Shown piece by piece: positions 24,273 to 32,739 of a DNA stretch of 64,000 nt. Source of the DNA: Microterricola viridarii. Its GTDB lineage: Bacteria; Actinomycetota; Actinomycetes; Actinomycetales; Microbacteriaceae. The notes beneath the pieces are model-generated. The model saw only the letters and a list, made by a program, of their open reading frames with translations. It ran no database searches and was not told where the DNA came from. The translations under genes were made by a program, and so were the position numbers. Position 1 is the first letter of the stretch; the number at the start of each line of letters is the position of its first letter. Location of the stretch: assembly GCF_900104895.1 (NCBI RefSeq), contig NZ_LT629742.1:1364001-1428000 (forward strand), written 5' to 3'.

Positions 24273-24715
24273 GAGAGCTGCTCCTTCCGGGAGGCGGATG
24301 TCGGTGCTGCTGTGGATGCTGCGGATATGGCGGTTGCTGTGGATGCCCCGGATGCCGTGGCGGAGGCCTCGTCGCGGAGGAGCTCGCCGAGCTGCGTGGG
24401 GGAGATGCCGAGCTTGGCCGCCTCGGCGAGCAGCGGGTGCAGGTACTCGTGCACGAAGCGATCGCGCCGCTTGGAGACGAGCCGCTCGCGTGCGCCGCTG
24501 CTGACGAACATGCCGATGCCCCGCTTCTTGTAGAGGATGCCGTCATCGACGAGCAGGTTGACGCCTTTGAGGGCGGTGGCCGGATTGATGCGGTAGAACG
24601 CGGCGAACTCGTTCGTCGAAGGAACCTGACCCTCCTCGGGCAGTGCGCCGTCGATGATGTCGTTCTCGACGCGCTCGGCGATCTGCATGAAGATCGGTCG
24701 CTCGTCGGTGATCAC
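24269..24715 (-). CDS. GntR-family transcriptional regulator, YtrA type
   Basis: 148 residues. Winged helix-turn-helix about 8-75: I-A-E-R-V-E-N-D-I-I-D-G, then Q-V-P-S-T-N-E-F-A-A-F-Y-R-I-N-P-A-T-A-L-K-G-V-N, the YtrA-subfamily hallmark. The effector domain is short, and the tail is an Ala/Ser/Thr-rich low-complexity run. GTG 24715 has AGGGGGA at good spacing. A perfect palindromic operator 30-54 bp upstream argues for autorepression of the whole ABC operon. Confidence 0.88.
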   Translation of the reverse strand: MITDERPIFMQIAERVENDIIDGALPEEGQVPSTNEFAAFYRINPATALKGVNLLVDDGILYKKRGIGMFVSSGARERLVSKRRDRFVHEYLHPLLAEAAKLGISPTQLGELLRDEASATASGASTATAISAASTAAPTSASRKEQLS

Positions 24716-24745
24716 GATCGTCCCCCTCTGCGCATTCGCCCCGCT

Positions 24746-24769
24746 GGTTCATTACTCATGTAACTAACC
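24746..24769. promoter_or_regulatory. palindromic operator GGTT-N2-TTAC-N4-GTAA-N2-AACC
   Basis: Both arms match exactly around a 4-nt centre. It lies directly upstream of the GntR gene, in an AT-rich island within GC-rich sequence, and so overlaps its promoter. YtrA-type regulators are known to bind such spaced GT/AC palindromes; this assignment is inference from position and symmetry. Confidence 0.75.
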
Positions 24770-24846
24770 AACTAGCTAGCCGTGCTTTTGTCAAGCCCCC
24801 GCTGACTCTTCCTCCGGCCGGCGTGCAACTCACGCGTCGCTCCCCG

Positions 24847-24935
24847 CGTCGACTGAGGGTGCGAGGCGTCTCCGCGTCGGCTGAGCTTCTCTCTCCACGT
24901 CGGCTGAGGGAGCGAGGAACGAGCGACCGAAGCCC
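24847..24935. repeat. three imperfect copies of CGTCGRCTGAG plus dispersed word
   Basis: CGTCGACTGAG (24847-24857), CGTCGGCTGAG (24875-24885) and CGTCGGCTGAG (24898-24908) are spaced 28 and 23 bp apart, and the third runs into GAGCGAGGAACGAGCG, a word also present near 15943. This is non-coding DNA between the GntR operon and the HNH gene (24716-25058). It looks like debris of the dispersed intergenic repeat family. Confidence 0.5.
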
Positions 24936-25000
24936 GGTTTCCAGCCCGAACGCGGCGCCACTTCCGACGCTACCGCACCCCACCGACATTCCGCGGAAAG

Positions 25001-25052
25001 TTATCCACATCAGGCATTTTTCTCGGGAATTGCTTGCATTCCGCCGTAGAAT
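25001..25052 (+). promoter_or_regulatory. DnaA-box-like word and promoter of the first HNH gene
   Basis: TTATCCACA (25001-25009) is a perfect DnaA-box sequence, extended as TTATCCACATCAGG. TAGAAT at 25047-25052 is 6 nt before ATG 25059. The second HNH gene carries a matching ATCCACATCAGG in the same orientation relative to the gene. Whether DnaA binds is unknown. Confidence 0.55.
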
Positions 25053-25058
25053 AGGAGC

Positions 25059-26477
25059 ATGGAAAACGCGGCGGGGCAGCTGGCAGAGGCACAGTCCCTC
25101 CTCGCCGCCGCACTCGCCGGATCCGATGAGCGGATGCTGCGCGACGACGCCCTGCTCGAGCTCACCGCGACGGCCGAGGCCGTCGGCCGGCTCGTCGACG
25201 CGCTCCGCATCCGGGCGGCCGGGGAGGTCGCGTTCCGCTCCCGCCGCGAGCTCGGCGAGGACCGGCTGTCGGCGAAGAAGGGCTGCCGCAACGGGGTCGA
25301 GCTCCTCGCCCGGACCACGCTCGCGTCCGAGCGCACGATCACGCAGCGGATGCGGCTCGGGGCGGCGACCCGCGCCCGGGTCGCGCTCACCGGCGACACG
25401 ATGCCGGCCCGCTTCGAGCAGGTCGCCGACGCCCTTCGTGCCGGTTCGCTCGGCTACGACAGCGCGGCCGCCATCATCGACACCCTGGACCCGATCCGGG
25501 CCCGGGTCGGCGACCTCAACGTGGAACACGCCGAGACCGCCCTCGTCGCCGCGGCGACCGGACCCACCCTCGAGTCCCCACTGCCGTTCGCGGCCGACGA
25601 GGTGCGCGGGCAGGCCCGCGTCTGGGAGAGCGTCCTGGACGAGGACGGCACCGAACCGATTGAGGAGCGGGCGATGGCCGCGCGCGGCATCAGCGGCGGC
25701 CTGACCCGGGACGGGTTGGTGCACCGCAGGATGGCGCTGCTGCCCGAGGTCGACGCCAAGTTCGAGACGCTGCTGAACGCCTACCTGAGCCCGCGCAGCA
25801 AGCCCAGCTTCGCCGATCCCGACCCGGGCCAGCCGAAGGACCCCCGGGCGACCGCGCAGGCCCGGCACGATGTCTTCGCCAGCCTGATCGACGGCGCCGC
25901 CCGCAGCGCCGCCGCCCCGACCATGGGCGGGGCCGCCCCGACCGTGCTGGTCTCGGTCCGGCAGGCCGACCTCGCCTCGGGGGCCGGGTCCGGTTTCATC
26001 GAGGGCTGCGAGGCGCCGATCTCCCTGCGGGCGGTCGAGCAGTTCGTCTGCGCCGGCGGGCAGCAGCACGTCCTGATCGACGGCGACGGCCGCCTGGTCA
26101 GCCTGAGCAGCACCGATCGGGTGTTCAACGCCGCCCAGCGCCGGGCGATCAGCCTCCGCGACGGCGGCTGCATCATCCCCGGCTGCTCCATCCCGGCCGC
26201 CTGGTCCGAGATCCACCATGTCATCGCCTACCGGGACGGCGGCGAGACCGAGACCTGCAACGGAGTCCTCCTGTGCTGGTATCACCACCGCACGATCGAG
26301 ACCAGCGGCTGGCGGATCCTGATGATCGACGGCGTCCCGCACGTGAAACCGCCGCCCTGGCTCCGGAACGGACGCAGCGAGGCCGAGACGCCGTGGCGAA
26401 GATCGACGAGGTCCCGCACCCAGCTCGCCGACCTCCTCGAACACCAGCGGGAGCGCCAGCCCGTGCTCGTCGAGTAG
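25059..26477 (+). CDS. DUF222 / 13E12-type HNH endonuclease
   Basis: 472 residues. An N-terminal DUF222 helical region (about 10-330) is followed by an HNH domain: a C-I-I-P-G-C zinc knuckle near residue 371, E-I-H-H-V-I near 386 and C-W-Y-H-H near 405. These are the Cys and His residues needed for metal binding and cleavage, so the nuclease core appears intact. These multi-copy genes resemble the mycobacterial REP13E12 family; their function is not established. ATG 25059 lies 6 nt after a TAGAAT -10 box, so the gene may be leaderless. Identity to the second copy at 61502 is clear in the HNH part and low elsewhere. Confidence 0.85.
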   Translation: MENAAGQLAEAQSLLAAALAGSDERMLRDDALLELTATAEAVGRLVDALRIRAAGEVAFRSRRELGEDRLSAKKGCRNGVELLARTTLASERTITQRMRLGAATRARVALTGDTMPARFEQVADALRAGSLGYDSAAAIIDTLDPIRARVGDLNVEHAETALVAAATGPTLESPLPFAADEVRGQARVWESVLDEDGTEPIEERAMAARGISGGLTRDGLVHRRMALLPEVDAKFETLLNAYLSPRSKPSFADPDPGQPKDPRATAQARHDVFASLIDGAARSAAAPTMGGAAPTVLVSVRQADLASGAGSGFIEGCEAPISLRAVEQFVCAGGQQHVLIDGDGRLVSLSSTDRVFNAAQRRAISLRDGGCIIPGCSIPAAWSEIHHVIAYRDGGETETCNGVLLCWYHHRTIETSGWRILMIDGVPHVKPPPWLRNGRSEAETPWRRSTRSRTQLADLLEHQRERQPVLVE

Positions 26478-26499
26478 GCCGCCCCGGAGTCAGGGCGGC
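26478..26499. terminator. short hairpin between convergent genes
   Basis: GCCGCCC pairs with GGGCGGC (7 bp, 8-nt loop), right after the HNH stop and just before the 3' end of the minus-strand gene at 26502. Weak, without a T tract. Confidence 0.45.
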
Positions 26500-26501
26500 A
26501 G

Positions 26502-26999
26502 CTAGCGGAGGGCCCCCGGCGTTCGGAACTTCGGTTCCACGGGGAGGGCAGGGAGCCTCCGCAGCCGTGCCGCAGAGTTGAGGTACAAGGCCGCGAGCGC
26601 CGTGAGCGCGAGAACGCTCGTCCACAGCCCGGCCTCCGTGTAGCGGCCCAGCGCCTCGGATGCAGCGTCCACGCCGAATGCCGCGGCGATGGCGACCGCC
26701 GCCGCCGATGCCGGAGTCAGAGCGAAGAGGACGCCGAGTGCGCGGCTGAGTCGTGGCCGCGCCGTCATCTTCCACCAGGGTCGAGGGGGTGCGACCGGCT
26801 CCCCGCGGCCGCGGAAGATCCGTGCGCCGAGGAGGACGCTCGCGAGTGAAACTGCCCCGCTCACTGCGTCGACTGCTGCAGGCGGCAGGTGGAGCGCATT
26901 GAGCAGCGCGAGAACCGGAATGCCGAGAAGCCACGCGCCGACCACGTACAAGAGCTTGAAGTACCAGCGCGTGATGCGGACATCCACGAGTCGTCGCAC
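26502..26999 (-). CDS. four-TM membrane protein of unknown function
   Basis: 165 residues with hydrophobic segments at about 15-35, 42-60, 88-110 and 125-145 and short basic loops. No family recognised. GTG 26999 is preceded by a G-run (GGGGGGG) 4 nt upstream; a second GTG at 26987 is possible. It diverges from the amidase gene and faces the HNH gene. Confidence 0.55.
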   Translation of the reverse strand: MRRLVDVRITRWYFKLLYVVGAWLLGIPVLALLNALHLPPAAVDAVSGAVSLASVLLGARIFRGRGEPVAPPRPWWKMTARPRLSRALGVLFALTPASAAAVAIAAAFGVDAASEALGRYTEAGLWTSVLALTALAALYLNSAARLRRLPALPVEPKFRTPGALR

Positions 27000-27080
27000 A
27001 GTGCCCCCCCGTTCCAGTTCTGGCCAACAGTAGTGGGCGGAGCGGGCTCACCGCCTCGGCATCCGCAATAGGCTCTGGAC

Positions 27081-28508
27081 ATGGCTGAACTGCACGATCT
27101 CACCGCACTCGACCAGTGGCAGGCACTGCAGAGGGGCGAGTTCTCGCCGCTCGAGCTCACCGAGCACTACCTCGCCCGCATCGAGCGGCTGAACCCCGAG
27201 CTGGGCGCCTTCGTCACCGTGACGGCGGATGCCGCCCGCAGCCGCGCCGCCGAATTACAAGAATCCGGCCCCGGACCGGCGCCGATCTGGGGGCTGCCCT
27301 TCGCCGACAAAGACCTGGAGATGCGCGCGGGCGTGCCGACCGGCTTCGGCTCCCGGCTCTTCACCGGGTTCGTGCCCCCGATCTCGGACGAGATCGTCGA
27401 GGCCCTGGACGCGGCCGGCGGTGTCAGCCTCGGCAAGACGGCGACACCGGAGTTCGGGCTGCCGAGCTACACCGAGAGCCTGGCGGGCCCGCCCGCGCGG
27501 AACCCGTGGGACACCAGCCGGGGCTCCGGCGGGTCGAGCGGCGGAGCGGCCGTCGCCGTGGCATCCGGCATGCTTCCCTTCGCCCCCGGCAGCGACGGCG
27601 GCGGGTCCGTGCGCATCCCGGCAGCGGCCTGCGGCCTCGTCGGGCTGAAGCCCTCCCGCGGGCGGGTGCCCGGCGGCAGTGCCCTCGATTCCCTGGCCGG
27701 TCTCGCCGTGCCGGGGCCGCTCGCCCGCACGGTCTCCGACGCCGCCCTGCTGCTGGACGCCATGATCGCCCCGAACGGCTACCCGGCCGACCACCATTTC
27801 GCGCTCCGCGCGCCCGCCAGCGACGGCCCGTTCCTCGCCTCGGCGGTGCGCGGGGAGGGGCGATTCCAGCTCGGGGTGATGACGACATCCGCCTGGGACG
27901 ACGCCTACGAGATCACCATCGCACCCGAGGCGCTGCAGGCGCTGGATGCCGCCGTGGCGGCGTTCGCGGCCATGGGGCACGGCATCGAGCAGACCGCGCT
28001 GGAGCCCGACGAGAGCTACGCGCCCGCGTTCCGCACCATCTGGCAGGCCGGGGCCGCAAGCATCCCCGCCGAGACGCCAGAGCAGGAGGAGCTGCTGGAG
28101 CCGCTCACCCGGTGGCTGATGCACCGCGGCCGCGCCCTCAGCGCCCGCACCCTCGCCGAGGCTCTCAAGGCGCTCGCCACGTACGAGCGCTCGCTGATCC
28201 GCCAGCTCTCCCGCTTCGACGCCGTGCTCACGCCGGCGCTGGCCATGACGCCGCGCCCGATCGGCTGGTACGACGCCGGCGACGGAGAGCGCAACTTCGC
28301 CCAACAGGTGCAGTACACGCCGTTCACGTCGATGCTCAACGTCAGCGGGCTGCCCGCGATCGTGCTGCCGATCTCCGAGACCGATGCCGGCCTGCCGATG
28401 GGCGTGCAGCTGATCGGGCGGCCGGGGGGAGAGGCGACGCTGCTCGCGCTCGGCGCACAGCTCGAGCGCCGCGTGCACTGGGAGAGGCGCCACCCGGCCA
28501 GCTGGTGA
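27081..28508 (+). CDS. amidase (amidase-signature family)
   Basis: 475 residues with the Ser-cisSer-Lys machinery: Lys in P-F-A-D-K-D near residue 76, the Gly/Ser-rich signature G-S-G-G-S-S-G-G-A-A-V-A near 149-160 (cis-Ser) and the nucleophile Ser in D-G-G-G-S-V-R-I-P about 173-181. Length and the T-A-T-P-E-F-G-L segment fit GatA-like stand-alone amidases. With no gatB or gatC nearby it is probably a catabolic amidase rather than a tRNA amidotransferase. TAGGCT (27069-27074) is 6 nt before ATG 27081, suggesting a leaderless mRNA. Confidence 0.88.
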   Translation: MAELHDLTALDQWQALQRGEFSPLELTEHYLARIERLNPELGAFVTVTADAARSRAAELQESGPGPAPIWGLPFADKDLEMRAGVPTGFGSRLFTGFVPPISDEIVEALDAAGGVSLGKTATPEFGLPSYTESLAGPPARNPWDTSRGSGGSSGGAAVAVASGMLPFAPGSDGGGSVRIPAAACGLVGLKPSRGRVPGGSALDSLAGLAVPGPLARTVSDAALLLDAMIAPNGYPADHHFALRAPASDGPFLASAVRGEGRFQLGVMTTSAWDDAYEITIAPEALQALDAAVAAFAAMGHGIEQTALEPDESYAPAFRTIWQAGAASIPAETPEQEELLEPLTRWLMHRGRALSARTLAEALKALATYERSLIRQLSRFDAVLTPALAMTPRPIGWYDAGDGERNFAQQVQYTPFTSMLNVSGLPAIVLPISETDAGLPMGVQLIGRPGGEATLLALGAQLERRVHWERRHPASW

Positions 28509-28609
28509 GGTGCTGGTGAGGTGCGGAGGGCGCACCGAGGGCGCGCCGGAGGCACGCCAGGCGGCCAGGGCGAGTTTCGCGGCAGTGCTGAGGAATTCCC
28601 TCTTTCGGC

Positions 28610-28640
28610 TTGACAATATTAGCTAAGGCTTACCTAATAT
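28610..28640 (+). promoter_or_regulatory. iron-box promoter of the siderophore operon
   Basis: TTGACA (28610-28615) and TAATAT (28635-28640) form a -35/-10 pair with 19-bp spacing. Overlapping them is TTAGCTAAGGCTTACCTAA (28619-28637), close to the DmdR1/IdeR/DtxR consensus of the type TTAGGTTAGGCTAACCTAA. Iron-loaded repressor would occlude the promoter. ATG 28647 lies only 6 nt after the -10 box, so the transcript is probably leaderless. Confidence 0.85.
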
Positions 28641-28646
28641 GTAAAC

Positions 28647-29468
28647 ATGCTCGGAATTGACCTCACGCTCGCCTACAACGGCACCGCCGTTGTGCACGGG
28701 GCAGACATCACCCTCGCGCCCGGTCAGATCACCGCGCTCGTCGGCCCCAACGGCAGCGGCAAGTCCACGCTGCTGCGGGCGCTGGCCCGCCTGCACGCCC
28801 CGCAGTCCGGCCGCATCGAGCTGCCGGCGGATGGGGCAGACCCGCTCGACGCGCTGAGCCTCGGCCAGCGCGACTTCGCCCGCCGGGTCACCCTGCTCGC
28901 ACAGAGCCGGCCGACCCCGGCCGGGCTGTCGGTGCGCGAGGTGGTCGAGTTCGGCCGGCACCCGCACCGCGGCCGCTGGACCCGCGGCGACGCCGACGGC
29001 GCGGCCGCCATCGAGCACGCGATGGCCGTCACCGGCGTCGACTCCCTCGCCGAGCGCCCCGTGGACCGCCTCTCCGGCGGCCAGCTGCAGCGCGTCTGGC
29101 TGGCCAGCTGCCTGGCCCAGGGCACCGGCGTGTTGCTGCTGGACGAGCCGACCACCTACCTCGACCTGCGCTACCAGGTCGAACTTCTCGACCTGGTCCG
29201 CGACCTCGCCGAGGTGCACGGCGTCACGATCGGCGTCGTGCTGCATGACCTCGACCAGGCGGCCGCCATCGCCGACCACGTCGTGCTGCTGGCCGACGGC
29301 CGGGTCCGCGCCGCCGGATCCCCGGAGCGGGTGCTCACCACCGAGCTGCTCAGCGCCGCCTACGGCATCCGCGTCGAGGTGCAGCTCGACGAGCGCTCCG
29401 GCCAGCTGCGCACCCGCGCGCTCGGGCGGCACAACACCGCGCGCGCCCCCGAACGAGCGGTCGCCTAG
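28647..29468 (+). CDS. iron-siderophore ABC transporter ATP-binding protein
   Basis: 273 residues, FecE/FepC type. Walker A G-P-N-G-S-G-K-S-T (about 33-41), signature L-S-G-G-Q-L-Q-R (about 142-149) and Walker B L-L-L-D-E-P-T-T-Y-L-D (about 161-171). It powers import through the fused permease two genes downstream. First gene of a four-gene operon (ATPase, lipoprotein, permease, reductase) under an iron box, an unusual order with the ATPase first. No Shine-Dalgarno, as expected for the leaderless start. Confidence 0.92.
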   Translation: MLGIDLTLAYNGTAVVHGADITLAPGQITALVGPNGSGKSTLLRALARLHAPQSGRIELPADGADPLDALSLGQRDFARRVTLLAQSRPTPAGLSVREVVEFGRHPHRGRWTRGDADGAAAIEHAMAVTGVDSLAERPVDRLSGGQLQRVWLASCLAQGTGVLLLDEPTTYLDLRYQVELLDLVRDLAEVHGVTIGVVLHDLDQAAAIADHVVLLADGRVRAAGSPERVLTTELLSAAYGIRVEVQLDERSGQLRTRALGRHNTARAPERAVA

Positions 29469-29597
29469 GGCCACAACCGCTCCGGAAACGCCCCCGCCCA
29501 CCACCCCGCAGCAGCACGGCTCGCACCGGCCGGGCAGCAGCATGCCCGAAATCCCCTGGCGAATCCGTTCGCCGACCCCACAACACCCAAGGAACCC

Positions 29598-30566
29598 ATG
29601 AACAAGCGCACCATCGCCCTGTCCATCACCGCCGCCGCGACCGCGGTCCTGCTCGTCGGCTGCGGCACCAGCGAGGACGCCGCGCCCGCCGCATCCGGCG
29701 AAGCGGCCATCACCGTCACCGACGACCGCGGCCAGGTCATCTCCCTCGACGCCCCCGCCAGCCGCGTCGTCGCGCTCGAGTGGAACACCGCGGAGAACCT
29801 CGTCGCGCTCGGCGTGATGCCCATCGGCGTCGCCGATGTCGAGGGCTACTCCACCTGGGTCAAGGCGGAGGACCTCGACGAGTCCGTCACGGATGTCGGC
29901 CAGCGCGGCGAGCCCAGCATCGACGCCATCGCGGGCCTCGCCCCCGACCTCGTGCTCACCACCACCGACCTCAGTGAAGCCGCCATCGCCCAAATCGAGG
30001 AGTTCGCCCCCGTGCTCGTCGTGCGCGGCGCCAACGCCGAGGACGCGATCGGCCAGATGGAGCGAAACCTCGACAACATCGCCACGGCGACGGGCACAGA
30101 GGAGCAGGCCGAGGTGCTCATGGACGACTTCGAGGCCAAGGTCGCCGAGGGCAAGGCCGCCGTTGAGGCAGCCGGACTCACCGGAACCGAGTTCTTCATG
30201 AACGACGCCTGGGCCTCCAATGGCCAGGTCTCGATCCGCCCGTTCGCGCAGGGCGCGCTGCTCGCCGAGATCACCGAGGAGCTCGGCATGGTCAACGCGT
30301 GGGCCGAGGAGGGCGACGCTGACTACGGCCTCGGCTCCACCGACGTCGAGGGCCTCACCGTGCTCGGCGACGTGAACTTCTTCTACATCACCAGCGGCGA
30401 TGCCGACGTCTACCAGAACGAGCTCGCGACGAACGCCGTCTGGACCTCGCTGCCGTTCGTGCAGAGCGGCAAGGTGCACCGCCTCGCCGACGGCATCTGG
30501 ATGTTCGGCGGCCCGTCGTCGATGAGCGACTACATCGACGCCGTCATCGCCGTCGTCTCGAAGTAA
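29598..30566 (+). CDS. iron-siderophore substrate-binding lipoprotein
   Basis: 322 residues with a lipoprotein signal and lipobox L-L-V-G-C (Cys 22). The mature protein is a class III FecB/TroA-like binding protein: V-V-A-L-E-W-N-T-A-E-N-L-V-A-L-G (about 56-71), G-L-A-P-D-L-V-L (about 112-119), and P-F-V-Q-S-G-K-V-H near 295. A tether to the outer face of the membrane delivers ferric siderophore to the FecCD permease. AAGGAA precedes ATG 29598. The 129 bp before it holds no gene and nothing recognisable. Confidence 0.92.
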   Translation: MNKRTIALSITAAATAVLLVGCGTSEDAAPAASGEAAITVTDDRGQVISLDAPASRVVALEWNTAENLVALGVMPIGVADVEGYSTWVKAEDLDESVTDVGQRGEPSIDAIAGLAPDLVLTTTDLSEAAIAQIEEFAPVLVVRGANAEDAIGQMERNLDNIATATGTEEQAEVLMDDFEAKVAEGKAAVEAAGLTGTEFFMNDAWASNGQVSIRPFAQGALLAEITEELGMVNAWAEEGDADYGLGSTDVEGLTVLGDVNFFYITSGDADVYQNELATNAVWTSLPFVQSGKVHRLADGIWMFGGPSSMSDYIDAVIAVVSK

Positions 30567-30573
30567 CCCGCCG

Positions 30574-32739
30574 GTGCTCTCCTCCATTCAGCGGCCCCCG
30601 GCGGGCCCCGACGCCCACCTCGTGCCGGGGGAGGGCACCGCATCGCGCTTCCGGCCGGAAGCCGGCGCGCCAGCCGGACGGCCGGCCGGCCGCCGCGGCC
30701 TCCTCGCCGCCGCGCTGGCCGCCGGCCTCGTGCTGATCGCCGTGCTCGCCGCCATCCACCTGACCCAGGGCTCCGCCCCGGTCTCGGTGGCGCAGCTCTG
30801 GCACGTCATCACGGGCGGAGGCGAGGAGCAGGCGACCGCCGTGCTCCTCGCCTCCCGGGTGCCCCGCCTGCTGGCCGGGCTGCTCGTCGGCGTCGCGCTC
30901 GGCACCGCCGGCGTCGTCATGCAGACGGTCGCGCGCAACATCCTCGCCTCACCGGACACACTGGCCGTCAACGCGGGCGCCTACCTCGCCGTCGTCGCCT
31001 TCGCCGCGTTCGGCATCAGCGTGCCGCTGCTCACCGGCAGCCTGATCGCCTTCCTCGGCGGCCTGGCCGCCGCCGCACTCGTTCTCGGACTGGCGGCCGG
31101 CGGCGGCGGGGGCAACGGCGGCGGCACGGTGCGGCTGGTGCTCGCCGGCTCCGCCATCGCCCTCGCCTTCTCCGCGCTCACCACCATGCTGCTGCTGCTC
31201 TTCGCCGAGGAGACCACCGGGCTCTTCGCCTGGGGCGCCGGAACCCTCGGCCAGACCAGCATCGACGGCGTCGCCCAGCTCGGCCCCGTCGTGCTCGCCG
31301 CCTTCCTGGCGCTGCTGCTGCTCGCCCACAAGCTCGACATCCTCGCCCTCGGCGACGACACGGCCAGCGTGCTCGGCATCCGGGTGCGCCGCACCCAGAC
31401 CACCGCCATCGTGCTCGCGGTGCTGCTCTCGGCCTCCGCCGTCACCGTCGCAGGGCCGATCGGCTTCGTCGGCCTCGCCGCGCCTGCCATCGTGCGGCTC
31501 CTCGCCGCGCGCATCCCCGGCCTGCAGCGCCACCGCGCCCTGATCCCGGCCGGCGCCATCATGGGCGTCATCGTCGTGCTCGGCGCCGACGTGCTGCTGC
31601 GCCTCGTCTTCGGCGGCTCGGCCGCCGTCGCCGTGCCGACCGGCGTCGTCACCACCGTCTTCGGCGCCGTGTTCCTCGTCATCCTCGCCCGCCGGCTCAC
31701 CGACGGCGGCGGCACCGGCTCCGCGGGCACCTTCGCCCTCGGCACCAGCTCCCGGCCGCTCACCCGGCGCCTCCTCATCGTCGGCGCCGGCGTGCTGCTC
31801 GTGGCCGTCGCGTTCGCCTCCCTGCTGCTCGGCGACGCCAAGCTGCTCGCCGGCGACCTGCTCAACTGGGCCACCGGACAGGCCGGCCCGGTCACCGAAT
31901 TCGTGCTCAACACGCGGATGCCGCGGGTGCTCGCCGCGATCCTGGCCGGTGCGGCGCTGGCCGTCGCGGGCGCCGTCGTGCAGGCCGTCTCCCGCAACCC
32001 GCTCGCCGAACCCGCCCTGCTCGGCGTCACCGGAGGCGCCGGGGTCGGCGCCGTGCTCGTCATCACCATCGCGCCGCTGGCGAGCTTCTGGGCCGTCAGC
32101 GCCGGCGGCCTGCTCGGGGCCGTCGCCGCCGCGGTCATCGTGTTCGGCCTCGCCGCGGCCGGCGGCTTCGCACAGAGCCGGCTGATCCTGATCGGCATCG
32201 GCGTCTCGGCCGCCGCCGGGGCGATCGTGAGCATGCTGATCATCGCCACCGACCCGTACAACGCCGCCAAGGCGCTCACCTGGATGTCCGGCTCCACCTA
32301 CGGCCGCACTCTGCCGCAGCTGCTCCCCGTACTCGTCGCGCTCGTCCTGGCCGCCCCGATCCTGGCCGGCGCCCGCCGCGATCTCGACGTGCTCGCGCAG
32401 GACGACGACACCCCGCGCATCCTCGGCGTGCCGCTCGGCCGCACCCGGCTCTGGCTGCTCAGCGTCGCCGTCGCCCTGAGCGCGGCCGCGGTCGCAGCCG
32501 TCGGCGTGATCGGCTTCGTCGGGCTCGTCGCCCCGCACGCCGCCCGTGCCCTGGTCGGCGGCCGGCACGCCCTCGTGCTGCCCATGTCGGCGCTGCTCGG
32601 CGCCCTGCTCGTCTGCGTCGCCGACACCCTCGGCCGCACCGTCATCGCCCCCGGCCAGCTGCCGGCCGGGCTGCTCACCGCCGTCGTCGGCGCACCGTAC
32701 TTCGTATGGCTGCTCTGGCGCTCACGAAGGACATCATGA
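30574..32739 (+). CDS. fused double FecCD siderophore permease
   Basis: 721 residues containing two FecCD domains in tandem, about 45-375 and 395-721. Both contain the same landmarks: R-V-P-R-L-L-A-G-L-L-V-G and R-M-P-R-V-L-A-A-I-L-A-G in helix 2, and G-P-I-G-F-V-G-L-A-A-P and G-V-I-G-F-V-G-L-V-A-P at the coupling region. About 18-20 helices in all, so one chain makes the whole channel, as in FhuB. A Gly-rich loop sits near residue 170. GTG 30574 has only a weak ribosome site and lies 7 bp after the lipoprotein stop. Its stop overlaps the next ATG (ATGA). Confidence 0.9.
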   Translation: MLSSIQRPPAGPDAHLVPGEGTASRFRPEAGAPAGRPAGRRGLLAAALAAGLVLIAVLAAIHLTQGSAPVSVAQLWHVITGGGEEQATAVLLASRVPRLLAGLLVGVALGTAGVVMQTVARNILASPDTLAVNAGAYLAVVAFAAFGISVPLLTGSLIAFLGGLAAAALVLGLAAGGGGGNGGGTVRLVLAGSAIALAFSALTTMLLLLFAEETTGLFAWGAGTLGQTSIDGVAQLGPVVLAAFLALLLLAHKLDILALGDDTASVLGIRVRRTQTTAIVLAVLLSASAVTVAGPIGFVGLAAPAIVRLLAARIPGLQRHRALIPAGAIMGVIVVLGADVLLRLVFGGSAAVAVPTGVVTTVFGAVFLVILARRLTDGGGTGSAGTFALGTSSRPLTRRLLIVGAGVLLVAVAFASLLLGDAKLLAGDLLNWATGQAGPVTEFVLNTRMPRVLAAILAGAALAVAGAVVQAVSRNPLAEPALLGVTGGAGVGAVLVITIAPLASFWAVSAGGLLGAVAAAVIVFGLAAAGGFAQSRLILIGIGVSAAAGAIVSMLIIATDPYNAAKALTWMSGSTYGRTLPQLLPVLVALVLAAPILAGARRDLDVLAQDDDTPRILGVPLGRTRLWLLSVAVALSAAAVAAVGVIGFVGLVAPHAARALVGGRHALVLPMSALLGALLVCVADTLGRTVIAPGQLPAGLLTAVVGAPYFVWLLWRSRRTS

